A stretch of 26,771 nucleotides of DNA, from positions 1 to 26,771 of the forward strand of contig JAGYNW010000002.1 in assembly GCA_018399915.1 (NCBI GenBank), written 5' to 3'. Below, one piece after another: positions 16,305 to 23,670 of this stretch. Below the pieces are notes generated by a model. It did not search any database. It was not told the DNA's origin and saw nothing but the letters and a program-made list of their open reading frames with translations. The translations under genes and the position numbers were made by a program. The number at the start of each line of letters is the position of its first letter. Positions within the stretch are counted from its first letter, which is position 1. This stretch comes from Candidatus Omnitrophota bacterium (GTDB taxonomy: Bacteria > Omnitrophota > Gorgyraeia > Zapsychrales > Zapsychraceae).

Positions 16305-16673
16305 ATGACTAAGACAAACGTTAAAGAGAGAAAAAGATTTTTTAGGCATAAACGTATACGCAAGAAGGTAACAGGCACCTCTGAAGTTCCTCGCATGTGT
16401 GTGCATAGAAGCCTGAATAATTTTTATGTTCAGTTGATTGACGATTCTAAAGGAAAAGTCATTACTAGTATGTCGACACTGAATAAAGCGATAAAAGGAC
16501 AACTTCCGCACAATGGTAATAAAGCCGCCGCATCAGCTTTAGGAGAAACCTTTGCTGCAGAATTACAGAAAAAAGGAATAAAAAAGGTGTGTTTTGATCG
16601 TGGAGGCTGGCTTTACCATGGTCGGATCAGGGCCTTTGCCGAAGCTGCAAGAAAAGGTGGAATGGAGTTTTAA
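16305..16673 (+). CDS. rplR: Ribosomal protein L18
   Basis: 5S rRNA-binding protein of the central protuberance; 122 residues. It has a basic N-terminus (KERKRFFRHKRIRKKVTGTS), PRMCVHRSLNNFYVQLIDD in the core, and the conserved end FDRGGWLYHGRIRAFAEAAR followed by KGGMEF. The tyrosine in GWLYHGR is where most bacteria also have Tyr. Normal in length. Confidence 0.97.
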   Translation: MTKTNVKERKRFFRHKRIRKKVTGTSEVPRMCVHRSLNNFYVQLIDDSKGKVITSMSTLNKAIKGQLPHNGNKAAASALGETFAAELQKKGIKKVCFDRGGWLYHGRIRAFAEAARKGGMEF

Positions 16674-16678
16674 GGATT

Positions 16679-17464
16679 ATGAATAGACCTGAAGAAGAAA
16701 AACAACAAGAAGAGATAAAACAAGAACTTGACTCTCAAGAACCGGGAATGGATTCTACGGAGAAAAAGCCAGATTCTACTAAAGCGCAGAACGATCCGCA
16801 AACTCCGGAAGCGAATGCTTCAGAGCCGCAAGATCAGTCTGTGGAGAAGATAGAGGACTCGAAGGAAGAAGAATCTAAGGAATCTTCTGAGGAACAGACA
16901 GATAGCGTTTCTCCTGAAAAAAAGGCAGAAGCACCTTTATCGGAAAAGAAAAAAGAACCGGCAAAACATACGAAGGTGAAGGAAAATCCTAAATCGAAAG
17001 CAGCCGGTACAGAGAAAACGGAAAATGAAGTCCCGGAAATGATGGAAAAGGTTATTTCCATCAATCGTATTACCAAAGTTACCAAGGGTGGAAAGAATTT
17101 GTCTTTTAGCGCGCTCGTTGTTGTTGGGGATACGAAAGGTAGGGTTGGTTATTGTCTGGATAAAGCCAATGAGGTTGCTACGGCTATTAAGAAGGCGATC
17201 ACAGGGGCAAAAAAGAATATGATTAATGTCCCTTTAAATGGAACCACCATCACTCATGAAATTATCGGACGTTGTGGCGGGGCGACCGTTCTTTTGAAAC
17301 CCGCTGTCGATGGTACTGGCGTTATTGCTTCCGGACCTGTAAGGGCTGTTTGTGATGGAGCCGGTATTCATAATATTTTAACGAAATGCCATAGATCCAA
17401 TAATCCGATTAATGTGGTTAAGGCGACGATTGATGGGTTGAGTCGATTAAAAACAAAAAAATAA
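16679..17464 (+). CDS. rpsE: Ribosomal protein S5 with a long acidic N-terminal extension
   Basis: 30S protein at the decoding accuracy site and mRNA entry channel, but 261 residues long; most bacterial S5 proteins are about 160-175. The S5 fold begins at about residue 121 (MMEKVISINRITKVTKGGKN) and continues through FSALVVVGDTKGRVGYCLDK, INVPLNGTTITHEIIGRCGG and NPINVVKATIDGL. Residues 1-120 are rich in Glu, Lys, Ser, Pro and Gln, with no recognisable domain, and are probably disordered. The ATG at 16679 follows rplR by 5 bases, with GGAG upstream. An internal start at Met121 (17039) would give a normal S5, but it lacks a ribosome-binding site and would leave 360 open bases unexplained. No rpmD follows. 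Confidence 0.95.
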   Translation: MNRPEEEKQQEEIKQELDSQEPGMDSTEKKPDSTKAQNDPQTPEANASEPQDQSVEKIEDSKEEESKESSEEQTDSVSPEKKAEAPLSEKKKEPAKHTKVKENPKSKAAGTEKTENEVPEMMEKVISINRITKVTKGGKNLSFSALVVVGDTKGRVGYCLDKANEVATAIKKAITGAKKNMINVPLNGTTITHEIIGRCGGATVLLKPAVDGTGVIASGPVRAVCDGAGIHNILTKCHRSNNPINVVKATIDGLSRLKTKK

Positions 17465-17479
17465 TTAAGGGTATTTGTT

Positions 17480-17992
17480 ATGCAATTGCATGAATTAAAA
17501 AAGCCAAAAAATTCAAAAAAAAGAAAAAAAATTGTTGGCCGTGGTAAAGGATCAGGATGGGGTAAAACGAGTGGTCGAGGAGAGAATGGACAGAAATCCC
17601 GGTCGGGATCATCGTTAAACCGATCTTCTGAAGGTGGACAAATGCCGCTTATTAGAAGATTGCCGAAAGTGGGCTTCCGAAGCCATCGACCTGTTTTAAA
17701 CCAGATAGTGACATTAGAGTCCTTGAATTGTTTTGATGAAAACGCGGCTATTGATAAGGAATCGCTTAAAACTGCTGGTTTGATCAAAAGCATTAATAAG
17801 CCTTTTAAAATCCTTGATAAAGGAGAAATAGCAAAACCTTTAAAATTAAAAGTCAAAAGCATTTCGGCTGCAGCAAAGGAAAAGGTCATTAAGGCAGGTG
17901 GCACAGTGGATCTAATCCCTAAGAAGATGCCTTTTAAGAAAACGCCCTTGAAAAAAGAATTTACTAAAGAGCCTAAAACCAGTTCACAATAA
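17480..17992 (+). CDS. rplO: Ribosomal protein L15
   Basis: Late-assembling 50S protein; 170 residues, some 25 more than E. coli. It shows MQLHELKKPKNSKKRKKIVG, the glycine-rich GRGKGSGWGKTSGRGENGQK segment, EGGQMPLIRRLPKVGFRS, and the C-terminal domain to GGTVDLIP. The extra length is a basic tail (KKMPFKKTPLKKEFTKEPKT) after the normal end. It directly follows rpsE after 15 bases; the rpmD gene that often sits in between is missing. Confidence 0.97.
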   Translation: MQLHELKKPKNSKKRKKIVGRGKGSGWGKTSGRGENGQKSRSGSSLNRSSEGGQMPLIRRLPKVGFRSHRPVLNQIVTLESLNCFDENAAIDKESLKTAGLIKSINKPFKILDKGEIAKPLKLKVKSISAAAKEKVIKAGGTVDLIPKKMPFKKTPLKKEFTKEPKTSSQ

Positions 17993-18007
17993 ATAGTTAT
18001 TTAATAA

Positions 18008-19348
18008 ATGATATCTTCATTTGCAAATTGTTTTAAAATTCCGGATTTAAAGAAAAAGATCCTTTTTACTTTAGGCATTATTGCCGCTTATAGAGTAGGT
18101 TGTTATATCCCAACACCAGGAATCAATGGTGCTGAGTTAGTTAAGTTCTTTGAAAAAATCAATACAGCTCCTTCAGGAAGCATTTTCAGTATCATGAATA
18201 TGTTTTCAGGGGGCGCTTTATCGAAAATGACGGTTTTTTCCTTGGGAATTATGCCGTATATTTCGAGTTCAATTATTATGCAGTTGTTAACTGCCGTTAT
18301 CCCTGCGCTGGAGAAGCTTTCCAAAGAAGGACAAGCCGGATATCACAAGATCAATCAATACACCCGGTACGGGACATTGGCTTTAGCCATGATCCAGTCC
18401 TTTTTTATCGCCCTTTGGCTTGAAAGTCCCCAGACATTCAAAGGTTTTGACGTTATTACGATTCCCGGATGGAGTTTTCGTTTAACGACAGTGATTACAC
18501 TATCAGCCGGGACTTTGTTGCTTATGTGGCTGGGTGAGCAGATTCAGGAAAAAGGTATTGGTAACGGGATTTCTTTGATCATAACCGCTGGTATTATTTC
18601 CTCGGCACCATCAGCGATTCAAATGCTCATAAAATTGTTAACCCCGCAAGAAGGCGGAGCTATTCAACTCCAACCTTTTCATTTGATCATAATGATTGCG
18701 TTCTTGTTTTCCGTCATTATTTGTATCACTTTGATTACGCAGGCACAAAGGAAGATTCCTGTTCAATACGCAAGACGGATTATTGGGCGAAAAGTTTATG
18801 GGGGACAAAGTACATATATCCCATTAAAAGTGGATACCTCGGGGATTATCGCTATTATCTTTGCTCAGTCAATTATTTTATTTCCAGCGACCTTGGCTAG
18901 TTTCATCCCTCAGCTTCAGGGCATTGCCGCAATGATCCAGAGGGGGACCTGGTTTTATTACATTATTTACGGATTATTGATTGTATTCTTTTGCTATTTT
19001 TATACTGCCATCGTTTTTAATCCTGTTGATGTTGCTGAGAATATGAAGAAAAATGGTGGATTTATCCCGGGAGTTCGCCCTGGAGCCAAAACTGCTGATT
19101 ATTTAGATTTTGTTATGACAAGGATTACGCTCGCGGGAGCACTCTTTATCTGTGCGATCGCGGTTATGCCAGATGCGATTATGGCATCGTTTAGAGTGCC
19201 GTATCTGGTCGCATCGTTTTTTGGAGGGACCGGTGTTTTGATTATCGTTGGGGTTATGTTGGATACCATGAAGCAGATCGAATCGCATTTATTGATGAGA
19301 CATTACGACGGTTTCATGAAATCAGGCCAAATGAAAGGGAGAAGATGA
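18008..19348 (+). CDS. secY: Preprotein translocase channel SecY
   Basis: Inner-membrane pore of the Sec translocon, working with SecE, SecG, SecA and the signal recognition particle; 446 residues with ten expected membrane helices. It shows YRVGCYIPTPGING after the first helix, the plug region with MFSGGALSKMTVFSLGIMPY, ISSSIIMQLLT in helix 2, the cytoplasmic loop QAQRKIPVQYARR and the late GFIPGVRPG loop. The C-terminal part is normal. The 15-base spacer after rplO is nearly all A/T and has no Shine-Dalgarno sequence. The stop overlaps the adk start by 4 bases (ATGA). Confidence 0.99.
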   Translation: MISSFANCFKIPDLKKKILFTLGIIAAYRVGCYIPTPGINGAELVKFFEKINTAPSGSIFSIMNMFSGGALSKMTVFSLGIMPYISSSIIMQLLTAVIPALEKLSKEGQAGYHKINQYTRYGTLALAMIQSFFIALWLESPQTFKGFDVITIPGWSFRLTTVITLSAGTLLLMWLGEQIQEKGIGNGISLIITAGIISSAPSAIQMLIKLLTPQEGGAIQLQPFHLIIMIAFLFSVIICITLITQAQRKIPVQYARRIIGRKVYGGQSTYIPLKVDTSGIIAIIFAQSIILFPATLASFIPQLQGIAAMIQRGTWFYYIIYGLLIVFFCYFYTAIVFNPVDVAENMKKNGGFIPGVRPGAKTADYLDFVMTRITLAGALFICAIAVMPDAIMASFRVPYLVASFFGGTGVLIIVGVMLDTMKQIESHLLMRHYDGFMKSGQMKGRR

Positions 19349-19995
19349 AAATCATTTTGATTGGAGCTCCTGGCGCGGGAAAAGGAACATTGGCCGCGAC
19401 TTTAAAGGACAAATTGGATTATTTGCATATTTCGACAGGGGATCTTCTTCGTTTTGAAATGAAGAATAATACGGATTTAGGGTTAGAAGCCAAAAAGTAT
19501 ATTGACAACGGAGAGTTGGTTCCGGATCAATTGGTAACGAAATTGATAGAAAAAAAATTATCTTCTGATGAATGTCGGCAAAAAGGCTGTTTGCTGGATG
19601 GTTATCCGAGAACAGACCAACAAGCAAAGGATTTAGACGCGATTTTAGAAAACCTTGGAGAGCAGATTGATTATGTTCTTTACTTGGAGGCAAGTTTACC
19701 CGTTGTTATTCAGCGACTTACAGGGCGCAGGGTCTGTAAGCAATGCGGGAAATTATACCATGTAGTTAATATGCCTCCGAAGCAAGAAAATGTATGTGAT
19801 GCCTGTGGAGGCTCATTGTATCAGCGCTCAGATGATAATGAAGAAACAATAAAAACGCGCATGGAAGTGTATAAGAGTAAAACTGCTTCGATCATTGAAT
19901 TTTATAAGTCGCAAAACAAGATACATCAATTAGATGCAGACAGAGCGCCGCACGATGTACACAGCGAAGCGATTAGGATTATTAATGAAGGATAA
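19345..19995 (+). CDS. adk: Adenylate kinase with zinc-binding lid
   Basis: Cytoplasmic enzyme converting ATP and AMP to two ADP; 216 residues, the long (lid-containing) form. The P-loop is GAPGAGKGT (residues 7-15). The AMP-binding parts include STGDLLR and LLDGYPRT. The lid carries Cys131, Cys134, Cys151 and Cys154 (CKQC and CDAC), a structural zinc site of the type known from Bacillus and many other bacteria. The start is inside the ATGA overlap with secY, a common secY-adk arrangement. Its 3' end overlaps the preferred map start by 11 bases. Confidence 0.98.
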   Translation: MKIILIGAPGAGKGTLAATLKDKLDYLHISTGDLLRFEMKNNTDLGLEAKKYIDNGELVPDQLVTKLIEKKLSSDECRQKGCLLDGYPRTDQQAKDLDAILENLGEQIDYVLYLEASLPVVIQRLTGRRVCKQCGKLYHVVNMPPKQENVCDACGGSLYQRSDDNEETIKTRMEVYKSKTASIIEFYKSQNKIHQLDADRAPHDVHSEAIRIINEG

Positions 19996-20743
19996 TGGCA
20001 TTAGTATAAAGTCAAAAGAAGAACTTCAAATACTTCGTGAAGCCGGAAACATTTTATCAGATATCGTATCGGAATTAAAACGTTCTTTAAAAAGTGGCAT
20101 TACAACGCAGGAGATCGATGAGGTTGCCGAAGATCTTATGAGAAAACATAATGTGATACCCGCCTTTAAAGGGTATCGGGGTTTTCCCTCGTGTGTTTGT
20201 CTTTCAATCAATGAAGAGGTCGTTCACGGGATTCCCAGCCCTAAACGTTTTTTGCAAGAGGGTGACATCGCCAGTTTAGATGTTGGCCTTATTTATAAAG
20301 ATTATTATTCTGACATGGCTGTTTCCGCGGCTGTTGGGAATATAAGCCCAGAATGCCAGCAATTATTGGATGTTACCTATAAGGGCTTATTAAAAGGGAT
20401 AGAGCAAGCCGTGGTCGGTAATCATTTGTCAGATATTTCACATGCCATACAGAAATATGTTGAGTCTAATCATTTTTCGGTTGTCAGGGAATTTGTGGGG
20501 CATGGAATAGGAAAGAATTTGCATGAGGACCCGGAAATTCCTAATTTTGGTCCGCCACATAATGGGCCAAAATTAAAGGAGGGAATGGTTTTTGCCATCG
20601 AACCTATGGTCAATCTCGGCGATTGGAAAACAAAAATTTTAAGTGATAGTTGGACAGTCGTTACGCAGGATTCAAAACCGTCAGCTCATTTTGAACATAC
20701 GGTCGCTATCACATCTGAAGGTCCTGAAATATTAACAAAATAG
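19985..20743 (+). CDS. map: Methionine aminopeptidase, type I
   Basis: Removes the initiator methionine from new proteins; 252 residues with start 19985. All five metal ligands are present: Asp99 and Asp110 (SLDVGL and YSDMAV), His173 (GHGIGKNLHEDPEI), Glu206 (AIEPM) and Glu237 (HFEHTVAIT). His81 (VVHGIP) matches the conserved active-site histidine. The frame is open back to 19934, but start 19985 has AGGA 6 bases upstream and fits the usual I-x-IKS-x-E opening; the longer reading would extend 62 bases into adk. It lacks the N-terminal zinc-finger seen in some type I enzymes. infA follows after 2 bases. Confidence 0.96.
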   Translation: MKDNGISIKSKEELQILREAGNILSDIVSELKRSLKSGITTQEIDEVAEDLMRKHNVIPAFKGYRGFPSCVCLSINEEVVHGIPSPKRFLQEGDIASLDVGLIYKDYYSDMAVSAAVGNISPECQQLLDVTYKGLLKGIEQAVVGNHLSDISHAIQKYVESNHFSVVREFVGHGIGKNLHEDPEIPNFGPPHNGPKLKEGMVFAIEPMVNLGDWKTKILSDSWTVVTQDSKPSAHFEHTVAITSEGPEILTK

Positions 20744-20745
20744 AA

Positions 20746-20964
20746 ATGGCCAAAGAAGACTTAATTGAAGTTGAAGGGGTTGTCAAAGAGGCATTACCTA
20801 ACGCCAGATTTAAGGTAGAGCTAGAAAACGGTCATGAAATATTGGCGCATATTTCCGGAAAGATACGCAAACATTTTATTCGTATTTTACCGGGGGATAA
20901 AGTCAAATTAGAACTTTCCCCTTATGATTTAACTAAGGGAAGAATAACATACAGGAACAAATAA
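20746..20964 (+). CDS. infA: Translation initiation factor IF-1
   Basis: Small OB-fold factor that occupies the 30S A site during initiation; 72 residues, standard. It shows MAKEDLIEVEGVVKEALPNA, FKVELENGHEILAHISGKIR and LPGDKVKLELSPYDLTKGRI. It is tightly placed between map and rpmJ, the arrangement common in many phyla. The upstream sequence lacks a strong Shine-Dalgarno site, so coupling with map is likely. Confidence 0.98.
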   Translation: MAKEDLIEVEGVVKEALPNARFKVELENGHEILAHISGKIRKHFIRILPGDKVKLELSPYDLTKGRITYRNK

Positions 20965-20965
20965 A

Positions 20966-21079
20966 ATGAAAGTAAAATCATCAGTAAAAAGAGTATGTGG
21001 CAATTGCAAAATCGTGAGACGCCGAGGCGTTGTCAGGGTGATTTGTACTAATCCAAAACATAAACAAAGACAAGGGTAG
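20966..21079 (+). CDS. rpmJ: Ribosomal protein L36 (zinc-binding)
   Basis: Smallest 50S protein, 37 residues: it starts MKVKSSVKRVCGNCKIVRRR and ends with NPKHKQRQG. The zinc ligands are Cys11, Cys14, Cys27 and His32. The gene starts one base after infA and ends 6 bases before rpsM. Its length, position and conserved ends make the call certain despite the small size. Confidence 0.97.
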   Translation: MKVKSSVKRVCGNCKIVRRRGVVRVICTNPKHKQRQG

Positions 21080-21085
21080 TTTATT

Positions 21086-21454
21086 ATGCCAAGAATTTTA
21101 GGTGTTGATATTCCAAAAGAGAAAAGGATAGAGGCTTCGTTACAATATATTTATGGTATCGGGCCTATGTTTGCTAAAAAGATATTGCGGCAAGTCAATA
21201 TTGATGGCGATAAAAGAGCAAAGGAACTCTCCGATGAGGAAATTTCTAAAATAACGGCAGTTATTCAGAATGATTTTATCGTAGAAGGGGATTTGAGGAG
21301 AGACGTTAGTCAAAACATTAAAAGGCTAATGGATATTGGAACTTATAAAGGACTTCGTCATAGAAAAGGTCTTCCTGCTAGAGGGCAAAGGACAAAAACT
21401 AATGCCAGGACACGTAAAGGAAGAAAACCATCAATCGGTGGAAAGAAAAGATAA
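21086..21454 (+). CDS. rpsM: Ribosomal protein S13
   Basis: 30S head protein contacting the P-site tRNA and bridging to the large subunit; 122 residues. It shows MPRILGVDIPKEKRIEASLQ, YIYGIGPMFAKKIL and the basic end LRHRKGLPARGQRTKTNART followed by RKG. AAGGG in the rpmJ end serves as the ribosome-binding site. In E. coli the region before rpsM is the S4-repressed leader; here only 6 bases separate it from rpmJ, so that leader is absent. Confidence 0.98.
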   Translation: MPRILGVDIPKEKRIEASLQYIYGIGPMFAKKILRQVNIDGDKRAKELSDEEISKITAVIQNDFIVEGDLRRDVSQNIKRLMDIGTYKGLRHRKGLPARGQRTKTNARTRKGRKPSIGGKKR

Positions 21455-21470
21455 TTTGCGAGGTAGATAA

Positions 21471-21872
21471 ATGGCTAAAGTAACTAAAAAAAGAAAAGAT
21501 AAAGCAAAAAGAAAAGCATTAAAAGGAATTACCCAGGGGATCGCACATATTAGCGCGACATTCAATAATACCATCATTACGATCACCGATACGGATGGTA
21601 AAGTAATCGTGTGGTCGACACCAGGCTGTGTCGGTTTTAATGGATCCAAAAAATCAACACCATTTGCCGCACAGGTTGCCGGAACAAACGTTGCGAAAAA
21701 AGCTAAAGATCTTGGGTTAAAGAGCGTTGATGTCCAGGTTAATGGCCCGGGGTCAGGACGTGATTCTGCGATAAGGTCTCTACAAGCTGGTGGTTTACAG
21801 GTAACTTCAATTCGAGATGTCACGCCATTGCCGCATAATGGGTGTAGGCCGAGAAAGAAACGTAGAGTCTAG
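21471..21872 (+). CDS. rpsK: Ribosomal protein S11
   Basis: 30S platform protein near the E site; 133 residues. A basic lead (AKVTKKRKDKAKRKALKGI) precedes the conserved GIAHISATFNNTIITITD, then GFNGSKKSTPFAAQ, VNGPGSGRDSAIRSLQ and the end HNGCRPRKKRRV. In this last motif the usual sequence is HNGCRPPKRRRV-like. GAGGT lies 7 or so bases before the ATG. Confidence 0.98.
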   Translation: MAKVTKKRKDKAKRKALKGITQGIAHISATFNNTIITITDTDGKVIVWSTPGCVGFNGSKKSTPFAAQVAGTNVAKKAKDLGLKSVDVQVNGPGSGRDSAIRSLQAGGLQVTSIRDVTPLPHNGCRPRKKRRV

Positions 21873-21886
21873 GAGGATAAAAGGTT

Positions 21887-22516
21887 ATGGGAAAATATAT
21901 TGGACCAAAATGTCGTTTATGCAGACGAGAGGGTGAAAAGCTGTTGTTGAAGGGACTTCGCTGTTCAACCTATAGATGCTCATTCGAGAAAAAAAGTTAT
22001 GCGCCTGGAGAGCATGGAAATGCCAGACGGATGAAATTGTCAAACTATGGTTTGCAGTTGAGAGAAAAACAAAAGGTTAAGAGGATCTATGGCCTTTATG
22101 AAAAACAGTTCCGGGGTTATTTCAAAAAGGCGGCAAGTAAAAAGGATGTTACCGGCGCTATCCTTTTCCAATATCTCGAGAGAAGATTAGATAATGCTTT
22201 ATTTAAGTGCGGATTTGCCACTTCCCGAAGTCAAGCCAGGCAACTTGTTGGACATGGATTTGTCAAGGTCAATGACCGTGCAGTAAATATATCGTCGTAT
22301 TTGTTGAAACAAGGGGATGAAATCAGCATCAGAATCAATAAGAAAGGCCAAAAAACCTTTAAGGATATAACCGAAAAGACCCAAGAAAGCAACATCCCGG
22401 GCTGGCTGGAAGTCGATAAAGAGAAGTTAAAAGCCAAGGTTATGAGATTGCCGGAGAGAGGCGATGTGGATTTTCCTGTTAACGAACAGTTGATAGTTGA
22501 GCTTTATTCACGATAA
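21887..22516 (+). CDS. rpsD: Ribosomal protein S4 (zinc-binding form)
   Basis: Primary 16S-binding protein of the 30S body and mRNA entry; 209 residues. The N-terminal zinc site is intact with Cys9, Cys12, Cys26 and Cys31, the positions used in Thermus S4. Then come SYAPGEHGNARRMKLSNYGL, YLERRLDNALFKCGFATSRS (S4 RNA-binding fold with RQLVGHGFVKVND) and the ending FPVNEQLIVELYSR. AGGAGG lies about 11 bases upstream. A 163-base spacer separates it from rpoA, the largest gap of the window. Confidence 0.98.
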   Translation: MGKYIGPKCRLCRREGEKLLLKGLRCSTYRCSFEKKSYAPGEHGNARRMKLSNYGLQLREKQKVKRIYGLYEKQFRGYFKKAASKKDVTGAILFQYLERRLDNALFKCGFATSRSQARQLVGHGFVKVNDRAVNISSYLLKQGDEISIRINKKGQKTFKDITEKTQESNIPGWLEVDKEKLKAKVMRLPERGDVDFPVNEQLIVELYSR

Positions 22517-22590
22517 TAAAATTTTTTAAAAGGTTAGATCATTCATTCCTGTACTTAATAAAGATATTTTATAGCTAAGTAAATCTTAAA

Positions 22591-22620
22591 TTAAGAGTTT
22601 TTATAAGCGTTCAGGATAAT
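22591..22620 (+). promoter_or_regulatory. Candidate promoter for rpoA-rplQ
   Basis: TTAAGA (22591-22596, four of six matches to TTGACA) and GATAAT (22615-22620, five of six to TATAAT) are separated by 18 bases. Transcription would begin near 22627, giving a leader of about 50 bases before rpoA. It is the best sigma-70-like pair noticed in a long spacer, but one of many possible AT-rich matches. Confidence 0.35.
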
Positions 22621-22667
22621 CTTACCATAGGGAAGAAGACAAAGTACCTTAAATTGATTATTCACTC

Positions 22668-22675
22668 AAGGAGGG
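22668..22675 (+). promoter_or_regulatory. Strong Shine-Dalgarno site of rpoA
   Basis: AAGGAGGG sits about 5 bases before the rpoA ATG and fixes 22680 as the start. Confidence 0.75.
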
Positions 22676-22679
22676 AAAC

Positions 22680-23669
22680 ATGGGAGTTAAATGGCGTGAT
22701 TTTCAAATGCCAAAAAGGCTGGACTGTGATGAGGCAACATATACGGAAAAATATGGTAAATTTATCGCTGAGCCTTTTGAGAAAGGTTATGGGGTTACTT
22801 TAGGAAATTCGTTAAGAAGGATCTTGCTGTCATCTATAGAGGGTAGTGCGGTTACATCGATCAAGGTTGAAGGGGCAAAGCATGAATTCTCCAGCATTCC
22901 CGGTGTGATGGAAACTGTTTCTGATATTATTCTTAATATCAAGAAATTGGTTTTAAGGTCTCATTCCAAAGTGGCTAAAACCATTTTTATCAAAGCAGAG
23001 AAAAAAGGCGAAGTAACTGCGGCAGATATCGTTTGTGATGAGACGATTGAAGTCCTTAATCCGGAATTGCACATTGCCACTTTAAGCCGGGATACGAATT
23101 TAAGTATCGAGTTGGAAGTTTCTAAAGGAAGAGGCTATGTTCCCGCAGAGTTAAATAAAAAAGACTTGTCCGTTAACGCTATTGCGGTTGATTCCATTTT
23201 TACCCCTATTGTCAGGGTAAGTTACCGTGTGGAAAATACGCGTGTCGGACAAAAAACAGATTACGATAAGTTGATTACAGAAGTATGGACAAACGGAGGA
23301 ATTTCTCCTAAAGAGGCAATGCTTTATGCTGCTAATATTTTGCAAAGACATTTAGATGTTTTTGTGAGTTATGGACAATTACCAGAGGAAGAAGAGGAAG
23401 AAGAAGAGATCTCTGTTGAAGAACAAACATTTTATGAAAAATTGAGATTGCCTATTTCTGAATTAGAGCTTTCTGTTAGAAGCGCCAATTGTCTTAAGGA
23501 TGCCAATATTAAGACGATCGCTGAATTAGTAAGAAAGCCTGAGTCAGAATTATTAACTTTTCGTAACTTCGGTAAGAAATCATTGACTGAGATCAATGAT
23601 ATCCTTAAAGTTATGGGGTTAAGCTTGGGCATGAAAGTTGATATGAAAAAATTAAGGAAAAAGGATTAA
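22680..23669 (+). CDS. rpoA: RNA polymerase alpha subunit
   Basis: Alpha subunit, 329 residues; a dimer scaffolds beta and beta', and its C-terminal domain contacts promoter UP elements and activators. The N-terminal domain shows EPFEKGYGVTLGNSLRRILL, then SAVTSIKVEG and HEFSSIPGVMETVSDI. The linker contains eight consecutive glutamates (nt 23385-23408), followed by ISVEEQTFYEKLRLPISELE. The C-terminal domain has RSANCLKDANIKTIAELVRK and NFGKKSLTEINDILKVMGLS. The linker is unusually acidic. rplQ starts one base after the stop. Confidence 0.98.
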   Translation: MGVKWRDFQMPKRLDCDEATYTEKYGKFIAEPFEKGYGVTLGNSLRRILLSSIEGSAVTSIKVEGAKHEFSSIPGVMETVSDIILNIKKLVLRSHSKVAKTIFIKAEKKGEVTAADIVCDETIEVLNPELHIATLSRDTNLSIELEVSKGRGYVPAELNKKDLSVNAIAVDSIFTPIVRVSYRVENTRVGQKTDYDKLITEVWTNGGISPKEAMLYAANILQRHLDVFVSYGQLPEEEEEEEEISVEEQTFYEKLRLPISELELSVRSANCLKDANIKTIAELVRKPESELLTFRNFGKKSLTEINDILKVMGLSLGMKVDMKKLRKKD

Positions 23670-23670
23670 C

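Larger units (their letters stand above)
22517..22679 (+). other. AT-rich spacer between rpsD and rpoA
   Basis: This is the longest spacer in the window (163 bases) and contains no convincing reading frame. It holds a weak AT-rich stem at 22554-22579 (CTTA/TAAG outside ATAAA/TTTAT) and another at 22581-22600 (TCTTA/TAAGA) followed by five T. It also has a promoter candidate (22591-22620) and a strong ribosome-binding site. The second stem and the T-run could weaken read-through from rpsD, but the low GC makes a terminator doubtful. Confidence 0.5.

Noticed and set aside
17039..17464. S5 starting at the internal ATG (17039)
   Set aside because: No ribosome-binding site precedes it, and it would leave 360 stop-free bases after rplR untranslated; kept only as an alternative.
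17368..17904. 178-codon open frame on the minus strand
   Set aside because: Antisense to the end of rpsE and to rplO; its hydrophobic translation is the shadow of lysine-rich coding sequence.
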